Source: Plutella xylostella | Taxonomy: Eukaryota; Arthropoda; Insecta; Lepidoptera; Plutellidae | Reading direction: 5' to 3' | Assembly (NCBI RefSeq): GCF_932276165.1 | Contig: NC_064008.1 | Coordinates: 3,043,001-3,107,000, forward strand | Length of the DNA stretch: 64,000 nucleotides | Shown: positions 18,140 through 28,525 of the stretch, one piece after another | Numbering within the stretch: position 1 is the stretch's first letter | Layout: the number at the start of each line of letters is the position of its first letter | Notes under the pieces: generated by a model | Told to the model about the DNA's origin: nothing | Database searches by the model: none | The model's input: the letters and a program-made list of their open reading frames with translations, nothing else | Made by a program: the position numbers and the translations under genes

Positions 18140-19638
18140 AGACTCCTCGAAAGTCTTCAGGGGGCATCATGCGCAAGTACTACCAGCTGATACTGGTGAT
18201 CGTCTGCTGCGTCAGTGTCGTCACTCTCCTGATATATCGACATGAATACTACAGGTTACGATACGTACTCGAGGTACTCAACATCTTCGGAAAGCCCGGT
18301 CTTTCAGAAATTGAGTTCTGCGGACCCGGCTTCAACGCTACGCTGCTGACTGAAATACTAAGAAACTCCTCCATGGAGGTCAGAGAGAAGCCACCACTAT
18401 TCCAACAGATAGATGAAAACTTCTACTCATACTCTTCATTTCTTAGATCACATCAGAAATATGAGAACCTTCAGCCATCTGAGGCGCATCACATTGATAC
18501 CATTGTGATAGGAAAAGCGAATGTGCTGCCACAGTTTCGGTGCAATATTTGGCTTGAAAATGTAAGGAAACCGAAACCTGGCAAGTTTGCATTCAAAGCT
18601 ATGGGGGAGGCAACTAAAGATTATCAGCTGTATGTGTTCCACTGTTCTATGCCAAAGAATCTTGGGAAGCCAGAAGCTATAAGCTTTTACATCAATGATT
18701 ACAACATCAACCCTATTCACGCTCCCATCATCAAGGTAATAGAAGTTGTGACTAAAATAAAACCAAGACTGAACTCTAATATAAGGTTTATCAATAATAT
18801 TGAACCAGCAATCTGTGTCATACCAAACCAAGTGCCGCTGGTGTCTAAAGCTGCATTTATAGAGTTCCTTGTGTTTCACCACATGCTTGGTGTGCACCAC
18901 TTCACAATTTATGACAGTACTGTGTCAGAGGACATCATTCGAAGACTGAATTTGATTCCGCCAGATATAACTCAATGGGAAATTCAATTTTTCCCTCTCA
19001 ATTACCCATTCATATTTTCAAAGTCTTATGAAATTGTTCGTAAAGCTGTTGAGCTAGACTGCCTCTTTAGACATTTCAAGATGGACAGAGAAGAGAATTC
19101 CGCAGCGAGCCATGCAGTGGTCCTCTCCTGGGATGAGTTCCTCGTTCCTCGGTTCCACAGCAACCTGAAAGCGGTGTTTGACGATTCAGACCCCACTCGG
19201 AAAGTCAGATCATCAAAAATCAAATCTCTGCTTTTCTGCTTGAACCAAAATGATGATGACAATGCAGAAGTAGGTTACCCAGAAATCATAAGAAAGACAC
19301 ATTATTTCAAGTTGCCTGAGGAAAACAAGCCAATTTATGTACGGAACTTTGATTCAATGACTTCTTTTGATGATATTTTCAATCTGGAATCAAGTACAAA
19401 TGTAATTTCAGTTGATATAATGGCAGTTCATAAGTATACGGAGTGTAGGGACGGCAAGAACTTCCAGGCTAGCGGCTCCGAGTACAATGAGACGCAGATG
19501 CAGGTGTTCCAACACAAGTTTGAAGGAGCCATGCTCAAGTACGGCCCCAGTTTAGTCAATAACAAGATATACAGGCTGTACAAATCCGGACAAATATGGG
19601 AGAAGCATGACAATGAAGATATCAGGGAAATGTTGTGA
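18136..19638 (+). CDS. Glycosyltransferase family 92 protein, type II membrane
   Basis: A 500-residue intact protein in one exon. A short basic cytoplasmic tail is followed by a signal-anchor (about residues 17-34, LILVIVCCVSVVTLLIY), then a lumenal stem with possible N-glycosylation at NAT and NSS. A GT92 (DUF23) catalytic domain spans about residues 224-475. Diagnostic stretches are AICVIPNQVPLV, FIEFLVFHHMLGVHHFTIYD and SWDEFLVPR (331-339), the likely DxD-like nucleotide-sugar/metal site, then MAVHKY. Family members transfer galactose in the Golgi; nematode GALT-1 acts on core fucose of N-glycans. The donor and acceptor here are unknown. It is the only complete host gene on the plus strand. 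An upstream non-coding exon is likely. Confidence 0.88.
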   Translation: MKTPRKSSGGIMRKYYQLILVIVCCVSVVTLLIYRHEYYRLRYVLEVLNIFGKPGLSEIEFCGPGFNATLLTEILRNSSMEVREKPPLFQQIDENFYSYSSFLRSHQKYENLQPSEAHHIDTIVIGKANVLPQFRCNIWLENVRKPKPGKFAFKAMGEATKDYQLYVFHCSMPKNLGKPEAISFYINDYNINPIHAPIIKVIEVVTKIKPRLNSNIRFINNIEPAICVIPNQVPLVSKAAFIEFLVFHHMLGVHHFTIYDSTVSEDIIRRLNLIPPDITQWEIQFFPLNYPFIFSKSYEIVRKAVELDCLFRHFKMDREENSAASHAVVLSWDEFLVPRFHSNLKAVFDDSDPTRKVRSSKIKSLLFCLNQNDDDNAEVGYPEIIRKTHYFKLPEENKPIYVRNFDSMTSFDDIFNLESSTNVISVDIMAVHKYTECRDGKNFQASGSEYNETQMQVFQHKFEGAMLKYGPSLVNNKIYRLYKSGQIWEKHDNEDIREML

Positions 19639-20180
19639 AGTTAGTTGATAATTTGTTAATTTTTAAGTTGAAGTTAATGAAAATCATGATCGTTTAAGTA
19701 TGTTAGATGTATATTATACAGTATTTATAAATATTCGGAACAGGTAATGAAGGCAATATTGAATGGAATGTGATTAATTGATAAAATATAACGTAGATTG
19801 TAGTACAAAGAATATAGGGAATGTTCAGTACTTGGTTAGAAATGTTAGAATGGAGAATCACCATTTATGTATAGTTATTGGGGGAAGTGTTGCTAGTGAG
19901 GTTTACTTTATGAAGGTCCACCTTTCTACATCGTACCTACATATCAGACCAAAGGATTTTCATAAATGTATGGAGAAACGGCCTCGGCAAAGTGCCATGG
20001 CGTCCGATGTCGAAAGGTTGACTCAGTCTAACAGGTTTAGCTGAACTTAAACGGGTATTGTTCATGTGTTCAGATTTCAAATATTAATCACCTTCTCTCA
20101 TAACAGCTATGTATGTATTAGGAGCATTACCTACTGTCTCCAAAATTCAATAAGTATAAAGCAAAAATAAACATAACTAT
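19639..20180 (+). other. GT92 gene 3-prime UTR (probable)
   Basis: AT-rich, non-coding. AATAAA-type signals occur near 20165 (CAAAAATAAACATAAC). A short frame at 19.78-20.04 kb has no domain and is not annotated. Confidence 0.4.
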
Positions 20181-20291
20181 GAGTATATTCCATTTACTAC
20201 AGCTTTAACGTAATAGAATTAAGATTTAAAATCACATAGCACTTCCAGTCTTTGTATTTACGGACAGCCAGTTCATATATTCAATTTGTTG

Positions 20292-20440
20292 TAAAGCTGC
20301 GTACAGACCGGGCCAACGAACGCCCAACGAACGCCAACGGTTATCCCAACGATGGATATTTATCATAAATAATATAGGGCAGATTGCAGCAACGAAGGTC
20401 AACGAAACCCGTTCGTTGGGCCGGTCTGTACGCAGCTTTA
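20292..20440. mobile_element. MITE with 30-bp TIRs
   Basis: TAAAGCTGCGTACAGACCGG at 20292 is inverted at 20421-20440. The 30-bp arms differ at one position. Internal CCAACGAAC words repeat. Total 149 bp; a TA duplication at both edges would fit a Tc1/mariner-type MITE. Confidence 0.85.
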
Positions 20441-21550
20441 GACTATGTTATACTTACATTTACATACCTAACAATATCATCTAAGAAAATATAACGCAGA
20501 AGTTTGTTATTAGGTACTTACCTAATTAAGTAATTTTGTAATAGTATTGAATTTATTATAATATGGACCAAATTGATTTTGTGTTCGCATCTGATAACTT
20601 TGATAAGTCATGAACACTTGTTATATGCAAAAAGTCTTCATGACTTAAGTATCTATCTTTTATCAATATCTTAGTCAGCTGGGCATAGCTTCTTCTCACG
20701 AAAATCATTGAATAAAATCATCTTTACATGTTCTTAAAATAATAAAATTTGATCCATTCGTTTTATAACTGTTAGTAAAGATAGCAGATATTACTTTGCT
20801 CTCGATTAAGTACTGATCAGTAATCACTAATCACCTAAAATTTGATATTAAACTAGTCATAAAATGATTGTTTTTTAATGGTAGCTACTTATGTGGAATT
20901 ATTATTACCTAGATCATTAGATAATGTGCCTTGAAAGTGGAAAAAGGTGACTAGCTAGATATAATTAGTTATAAATATTCATCTAATATTACTTATGTAT
21001 GTAATTTAAAGTTTAAACCTGTTTTTGCACTTTTTACTATTTTTATTTCAGCGCATTTGTTAATTTACTGAGCCATTTTTTTTGGCGTTGTATAATACCT
21101 AGTTAATGATGATAAGTACTATTAATGTTATTTATACTTACACTTTTAATAAATTTTCAATAGACGCTGACCTATGTTTTACTTGATGGCCTAGTTGTAG
21201 TTAGTCAACTAACCTACGAAATATCCGCAATATTTTAAAGCTAAGCGGAAAAGTACCTACCTAACTACAACTTTCTTCCTGATTCCTTGACACAATCAAA
21301 TTTTACAGCAGGATGAAACAACATTTTTGAAATAAGTCCAATACTCTCGATTTGTCTATTTTCCGCTTGCTGTAATAATATCATTGGCTATAACACCGAA
21401 TACGACTTTTAACTTGTTGCCCACATCGACACAGATATAGAAAAAATCTATAAGAATACCTAGGAATAGGAGCGGTGGTAGCTCTCTGAAACTCCCATAG
21501 GGTATGAAGGCACTTAACCAAATGAAATTAGTGGAAAATGCATGGATATA
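20441..21550. other. Intergenic, nothing recognised
   Basis: AT-rich, no coding frames of note. GGAGCGGTGGTAGCTC at about 21.47 kb is a fragment of a family 1 SINE head. Confidence 0.4.
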
Positions 21551-21870
21551 AGAGCGGTGGTAGCTCAGTTGGGTAAGCGCCCGCTTCTCACGCAAGACAT
21601 GCGGGTTCTAATCCCGTCGCTGACATGTACCAATGAGTTCTTTGAATTTAAGTACAATGTATACCATCGCTCTTACGGTGAAGGAAAACATCGTGAGGAC
21701 ACCTGTATATCTAGATTTAGCACATCAATCTAAATATGTGAACCCGCCAACCCGCATTGGACCAGCGTGGTGGGAAATGGTCCAAGCTTAGAAGGCAGTT
21801 TAGACCTTGGGGATATGCACAAAGCTTCGAGAGAGCCAGGTGCAGGTACTTAAGAGAATAGAATAGAATA
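21551..21870 (+). mobile_element. tRNA-derived SINE (family 1)
   Basis: Full-length-looking copy. The A box is TGGTAGCTCAGTTGGGTAAG and the B box GGGTTCTAATCC. The unique body includes ACCAATGAGTTCTTTGAAT and CCGCCAACCCGC..TGGACCAGCG, with an (AGAAT)n tail, AGAATAGAATAGAATA. Confidence 0.85.
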
Positions 21871-23676
21871 CCTAGAGATATTCACAGGGTAGAACTGAAA
21901 ACAATTTGTTTATGGTTCTAAGTAAATATTTATTCTATTCATGTTAAATTACATGGATAAATGTCCAACGAATGTCGCAAATTTAAAAGTTGACAAAACT
22001 AGAGTGAACGCTAAAAAAATACTTGGAAGAAAATTAAGCTGTACACAATTTAAAATAATATTTTTATACATAATTTTATAATCATAATATCAAATAAGTA
22101 GAGATAGAATAAAAATGAGCATAAAATTGAGCAATACAAAGCTTGTATTGTCATTGCCACAAAACAATGGAGGGAATGTAATACATTTAAAAGATACAAG
22201 TACTTACTAAAAACTTTAAAGCTTATGTATAACATTGTTTAAATATTGCCACAGATAAAACTTATAACAAAGGATTACATTGATAAGTACTGAATGCCAT
22301 AAATTCTCACTAAAACATCGTATTTATGTTAGTAGTAGGTATACACAGTCAGTGCATTGAGAAATGTGTTAAAATATTTGAATAGTTTACTAAATATTTG
22401 ACTTGCAAAAGATGGAATATATTTGAAGGCACAGGCGTTAGTTATATATATTTTATTTGCTCTAGCTATAAAAGCATTGACGATATTAGCTCTTGAGCAT
22501 AATAATAGCGTGAATTAAAAATATTGCAATAGGTATTCATGATTATACATGGTAGAATAGCTTTAATCAAAGCTTGTTAGTAATAAAAAGTTTGAATATT
22601 ATGCTTAGCTCTCATATAGCTGCATTAACCAAACTGAACACTATACTAGAAGGAACAACTTGAATGTATGTAAATGCATTTCTGGCCAGGAAAAAGCCGG
22701 GAAATAAATAAGGTTGAATAAATGGCGATTATAAATAGTGCTGATTTGATTAAAACATTAAATACATAGAGTTACTCTTATTTCGCATAATAACGGAACA
22801 TGCGTCAATCTTTCAGAAAAATAGAATATTTTTTTTATTATTGTCATGATGTTTTTTCTCGAAGACTAAAGTCTTAGCGACCGACACAAATTAAATATAG
22901 TTAATCCTAATACAAGAATATTTAAAAACAATTATATATCTAAAAATTGCCACAATTTTATTAAACTTCTGATCGACCAAATAGATTGCGAATTTATGAT
23001 TGCGTTTTGGTACTTTACTACATCGTTTTCACTTCTATGTATTTATAAATCTAATATTTTTTCAGTTATAGCTATAATACATTTTTATAAGTATTTTAAA
23101 ACATCAACATCAAATATATGTACATATTACGAAGAGATATCCTATTCAGACGTCCATACCATGTGAATCTTCAGAATTTGTAGCCACTTTATTTTTCTCT
23201 TTCTTTTATTTCTATATAGAAAGAGATAGGCGATGGATCCCATGGTAGGTACCTCTAACGTCCTAAACAAGAGAATAGTTATAAAATATCACCGTTTACA
23301 CACTAAATAGTAAAAATTATTACAGTAAATGCACGAAAAATAGTCAATACATAGTCTTGAGTTGTTTAACAGATATCTTAGTGAACTTAGCAACTGTCGG
23401 ATGAAGTAATATGTCAACTAACAGCCTCTGTCTCAAGGCATAAAAAAACGGTCCTATAGAAATAGTAGTGGCTGACTCATCTTTATATTTTGTCATAAAA
23501 AAACATAGATACTACATAGGAACCGGTCAAAATCATAACCTTTTCGCTTTGCTGAAATAATAATTATAGGCATTTTGCGTCCATTCTATCGCCCGACTGA
23601 GCTAGGCATATAATGTGATTAGTTATTTTATACTTTAGCCTGTGAAATAAAATTATGAAATGTGTGGCACTTTAGA
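21871..23676. other. Intergenic AT-rich stretch
   Basis: No gene, RNA or repeat could be identified on either strand. Confidence 0.4.
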
Positions 23677-24204
23677 CTTTAAAATGGCTTGTATTTAAAC
23701 CTCCACCAGAAATTATATGATACTGCCGCCAATAAATTCGAAATCTCCGCCAAAACGGATAAATCATCACCAAATCATGCTTCCCAAAATATTTTTGAAA
23801 TGAACCAAATTATTTTTTACTGCATACTGTAAAACTATTTTGACACCATTAAAATTTATTTCAAACCAAATAAAGTATATCATCGCTAAATAGATGTAAC
23901 CAATATATTATTTTATCAGTATCATTTTAATAATACTTTCTAACCAAAAAAAGTAAAAATAAATATTAATAATTAAGTTTATACCAAAAAATCAATAGCT
24001 TACCCTAAAACAAAGTCACTTGTTAAATTGCTTTATGAATTTTATTAATTAAATCATTTGTATGTGCCTAGTAAAATCTATCCGTTACGCCATCTTGGCT
24101 CCCATTCGTGTGGCCGTGTGGCCGAGGCGAGGGTTTGAATTCTGTCATGTACCAATAAATTCTATAGAAATAAGGAATTGAAATACAATTTATTATAGTT
24201 AAGT

Positions 24205-24560
24205 GCTTGGTGCTTGGGGTTTCTCTGATGGATCATATGAGAAATGAGGTTATCTATCAGAGGACTAAGGTTACCGACACAGCTGTCAAAATATGCAAGC
24301 TGAAGTGGCAGTGGGCTGGTCATATCTTCCGAAGAACCGATAACCGTTGGCGTAGACGAGTTCTCGAGTGGAGACCTCGAACAGGCAAACGCAGCGTGGG
24401 ACGGCCTCCTGCCCGCTGGACTGACGATCTTAGGCGGGTTTCAGCTGGTAGTGTTTGGATGAGGAAGGCCGAGGACCGAGTGTTGTGGCGCTCCTTGGGA
24501 GAGACCTATGTCCAGCAGTGGATGATTATTGGCTGATGATCATGATGATGATGATGGGTA
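24205..24560 (+). pseudogene. 5-prime-truncated RTE-clade LINE
   Basis: It encodes the last ~109 residues of the RTE ORF (LGVSLMDHMRNEV, KLKWQWAGHIFRRTDNRW, RPRTGKRSVGRPPARW), ending IG-stop and a (TGA)n tail at 24.53-24.56 kb. The open frame is uninterrupted, so it is a recent insertion into the surrounding foldback element. Confidence 0.85.
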
Positions 24561-24777
24561 AATGTATGTATATGAGTATGCGGGCGTGGGGGGATGGCGC
24601 CGCTCAAATTTGACCTTGTCCAGAATTTGCCGCGATGTATTGAGGTCGATGTACTAGACATCATTGATACATTGCGTCCACAAGCATCGCGCGAATTCAA
24701 AATTCATGCCGCACCACTCGTAGAGCCGCAAATACCTACATATTAAAATTAACAGGTAATCGATTACCTTTATACTA

Positions 24778-24966
24778 TACTAGCTGCTCCCGCGAGCTTC
24801 AATTCGCCTTTTCCCGTGGGAATTCCGGGATAAAAAGTAGCCTATGTTCTTTCCTAGGGTCTATACCATATGTATACCAAAATTAATTCAAATCCGTTCT
24901 GTAGTTTTGTCGTGAAAGAGTAACAGACACACAGTTACTTTCGCATTTATAATATTAGTAAGGATT
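24778..24966 (+). mobile_element. Common lepidopteran dispersed repeat
   Basis: ACTAGCTGCTCCCGCGAGCTTC, then GGGATAAAAAGTAGCCTATG, then CATTTATAATATTAGTAAGG. This layout of a very abundant lepidopteran SINE-like repeat is recognised from general knowledge. Confidence 0.6.
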
Positions 24967-25289
24967 AGTTAGGATATTGTTTTTGGGTAGGATAATTTGG
25001 TGATATAAAAAAAAATTGAACACTTAGTTTTGGTGTCAATGTTTATATTTTAGTATAGCATAATTTGGTGATGATTTATCCGTTTTGGCGACGAAAAAGA
25101 TTTTCTATTGTAAACTTGCAATTATTTGGAGGCGTGTTTATTTATTTTGGAACGTAAACGTTTTTTTTTGGGATTTCGATTTTGGAGTTGGTTTAATTAA
25201 TTTGGTTTTAATTTATTTTTTTGGTGCAATGTATTAGCGTACAATTATTTTTTTTGGTGATGATTTAAATTGTACCCCTTTAAAATTCG

Positions 25290-27268
25290 TTCATCGTAAG
25301 TCATATTTAAATTTATTTCCCCAATAACAAACTAAAGTTTTTTAAGTTTGAGGTATTTTATTCAAGGTTGGTATTACTTTTTTGCTCAAAAGGGTTGATG
25401 AAGTCCAACAGCATATCTAGATTAGCTTACAACAACGTTATCAACATCGCAACATATTTACACATGCCTACAACAACAGTGTATCATTCCGAAGATAAAA
25501 AGATTATTTTTAAAATTTCAACAATTATGTTTTTAACTGCGTGCTTATTTAGAACCTTAGTGAATGAGTAGTCAAAAAGATTTAAGGTCTCGCTTTACTA
25601 AGACTCAACATTCATTTGTTTATACCTACAATATATTTAAGTTTTTAATTAGATAAGTACTTAGTTAATGTCCTACATTTTCCGCCACAAACATCCTTAA
25701 CTGTACTAACAACTCTATCAACTAGATCTACTTTAAACATTTTGAAAGTGACTTTGATTTCACGTTTGACGCTTTAAAAACGACTTTAGTCCTCTGACTT
25801 AGGGCGTGTGTCCACTGTCCACGGCTGAAAGAAAAGCCTGAATTCGTAGGACACAAGGCCATAGTTGAAGCTGTGTCCACATTTGTATCATCCCGTATCG
25901 AAGTACTCGTAATATTCGTTAATATCGTTTGAAGTAATATTTATTAGAATATTTGCACGCAAACTAACCGTTATGATACGCTGTGGCTACGATACTGGTG
26001 AAAAAATACAAATGTGGTCCCAGCTTAAAGCTTAATGTGTGTGTCGCTTAACATTTACTTAGGTACAGTATTCCCAACATCGTCGACAGTGGGCACTCGG
26101 CTTTACTAGGCACTTGAAAATTTCAGGCAGACGAGATAATGGATAAAAATATGTATAGTTACTTTGAAACAAGAAAATGGTGCGGAATAACGTTTTAACT
26201 AAAACGTTCGTATTTTATATTTTTTACTTGGCACTTGAAACAACGTTAAATTCAATTAATTCGTAATTCTGAGGTTAACATTTCTATCACACTTTTCAGT
26301 CGCAAAATTAATCGTACTAAAAGAATTAGATGGTGACTCTAAATCAAAATATTCACATATGATTTTCGCAATCCTGAATCATTATTAAACTCTGGTGAAG
26401 GTAATAAATACTAAGGGTTCTGCCATTAGCTTTAAATAGCAAGTAAATAGTCTTATAAGTACTTATATATAAGGTTCATCTCAAATATTTTTCTATTCTA
26501 CATCAAATTTTCCAAATGTAACAACAAGAATTTGTCAAACCGCTAGTGTAACAACCCTATATATTTTATATTCTAAAATCGTAAAATTTTAACTATGTTT
26601 TAAAAATACTATCGATTTTAAAATTATTATAGCCCTTTCCATTGTGTCCTAAAAAGAATCATACTTTCTTATACAAAGTGTTATAGAAAGTTTCCTTAAA
26701 ATACTATTGCAAGAAGGTGGTAATTTTAAATATTTATTTTAGTAGACACAATGAATAGATACATTTTAAGTGGTATTTAATATATCCTGCCCTAATGGTT
26801 TTGTACATTTTTATATGCCGTAGGCGTCTTATTTCGAGACGACTTATGTAGCAGTTAGATCAATTTTACAAAAATATACATTTTGAGTAGTTAGTTACTT
26901 CGAGATAAATAAGTATCTGAGTACATAGGTTCATTTTAAGCTGCATTTTACAAAAATAAAGTCCTTTTTAAGAGATCATGTGGCTGTTTAAATGGAATGT
27001 TTATTTTATCATCATTATTAAGTACTTATAACATTCTTAAATAAATAAATATAAAAATAGTGATATGAAATCAAGGATTGCTTTACGAGTGGTCCATTTT
27101 TACATCTACAATCTACAAATAAATGCATTACTAGGAGCGTCTTAAAAGCTGCTAATTATACAATACTGATAAGCTGTCTTGAACTTACAAAATAAAACTA
27201 GGAAATAGTTATGTTAATATGGAGCCCTTTATAAAAAGTAAGTTTCATAAAAATGTCGTGTCTAGCAT
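25290..27268. other. Intergenic, nothing recognised
   Basis: AT-rich. Short open frames only, none with a domain or splice-site support. Confidence 0.4.
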
Positions 27269-27271
27269 TTA

Positions 27272-27408
27272 GGGCCACTTGCGCAAATATGTTAAATCTA
27301 GATTTAGTGTCAAATTTCGATTTAAGAAACGTCAATCCATACAGTTTTTTTGGCCTTAATCGAAATTTAACGCTAAATCTAGATTTAATATGTTTGTGCA
27401 AGTCGCCC
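27272..27408. mobile_element. PIF/Harbinger-like MITE with TTA duplication
   Basis: The ends GGGCCACTTGCGCAAATATG and its inverse form ~54-bp imperfect TIRs that both contain TTAAATCTAGATTTA. They are flanked by TTA on both sides (27269-27271 and 27409-27411). Total 137 bp, non-coding. Confidence 0.85.
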
Positions 27409-27984
27409 TTAGTATCAGCGATGTTGCTCTTATACTGTTTTAGTTAAATCTGTGTTGAAAATGGCGAACAATTAGTGGCATAGATATCGCAACGAAGAAC
27501 TATTTTCAAATGAAGCTATTGAACATAGGTTAATACTTAGATGCGGAACAAAACTTTATCGAACTCTTTTTTAAGCTGACTATAATGAAAGCTCGACATC
27601 CAGAAAATAGTAAGTAAGAGATATACCTTTCTGGTTTTGTTAGCTCTTAGATGGGTTGTTTCTAAATCAGCCTTATTATGACTTTTTAAGTAATAGGGCA
27701 GCATACTAAGCTATGAACGTAACCTTCCAATGTACAAGGACACCCTAGACACCGGAATTTTTTGGCTGCTTATGACTGGATACTCCTTCCAACTATAAAA
27801 TACGATTTTGTCTTACAAAATACTAGACTTCTCAAAACTTTTCGGAAGATTAATATTTAATCGAGGTTAGATTGGAGTAAGTGTTATAGTCAGAGTGTGT
27901 CCACCAAAAGTCTACTAGGTTGCAAAATAAACCAGGAGGCAGCAATGCCAGGCAGTGAGTGCGATGCGTCCGTTGAGTACGATG

Positions 27985-28378
27985 CTGAAAGACCTCAAAG
28001 TAGCAGGATCGCATAAAACACCAGGAGGCAGCAAATTATCCAGTCTAGTTAGTCCGAGCGTGCTGAAAGTACCAGGATCGCACAAAACAGCAGAAGGCAG
28101 CCTTTATTATCCAGTCTAGTTGATAATCCGAATCTTCTCAAAGTACCAGGGTCGCACAAAACACCAGGAGGCAGCATATAATCTAGTCTAGTTGACAGTC
28201 CTTGTGTGCAGAAAGTACCAGGGTCGCACAAAACACCAGGAGGCAGCATATTATCCAATCTAGTTGTTAGTCCTTGTGTGCAGAAAGTACCAGGATCGCA
28301 CAAAACACTAGGAGGCAGCATATAATCTAGTCTAGTTGACAGTCCTTGTGTGCAGAAAGTACCAGGGCAGCACACTAG
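27985..28378. repeat. 72-bp minisatellite in the RhoGEF 3-prime UTR
   Basis: About five and a half units. Each contains GTACCAGG(A/G)TCGCACAAAA, CACCAGGAGGCAGCA and TCTAGTTGACAGTCC. It starts about 50 bp downstream of the RhoGEF stop codon. The 72-bp period keeps a minus-strand frame open artificially. Confidence 0.85.
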
Positions 28379-28428
28379 GCTAGCAGGCAGTCTCAGGACC
28401 TCGTCTGCGGCTTGTCCCTAGTTGTTTG

Positions 28429-28525
28429 TCAGAAGTAGATGACCTCTTCTTCGGAGGGCGCGGGCGGGGCGGGCTCGGGCGAACGCACTCGGAATTTGTC
28501 TGGCAGCTTTGGGTACGTGTTTGTC
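28429..28525 (-). CDS. RhoGEF last coding exon
   Basis: TTTTTCAG acceptor; the exon completes an AGG codon. It encodes TNTYPKLPDKFRVRSPEPA..EEEVIYF and the TGA at 28429-28431. The acidic stretch before a hydrophobic terminus resembles a PDZ-binding tail. Confidence 0.75.

Larger units (their letters stand above)
23686..25277. mobile_element. Word-repeat foldback DNA element, 9-bp TSD
   Basis: CTTTAAAAT flanks both ends (23677-23685 and 25278-25286). The termini are imperfect inverted repeats (left GGCTTGTATTTAAACCTCCA, right end inverted GGGTACAATTTAAATCATCA). The left arm repeats ACCAAAT/CACCAAA words. The right arm repeats the inverted words (ATTTTGG, TTTGGTGATGATTT). AAACGGATAAATCATCACC at 23.75 kb is matched inverted at 25.07 kb. 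Two other elements sit inside it (RTE and a dispersed repeat). Confidence 0.7.

Noticed and set aside
21551..21630. Apparent tRNA genes (also at 6.09, 30.66, 35.02 and 45.0 kb)
   Set aside because: A and B boxes are present, but the sequences are heads of SINE copies with shared non-tRNA bodies and A-rich tails; no complete cloverleaf was established.
28049..28375. 108-codon frame with repeated CTQGLSTRLD units
   Set aside because: Open only because the 72-bp minisatellite period is divisible by three; lies in the RhoGEF 3-prime UTR region.
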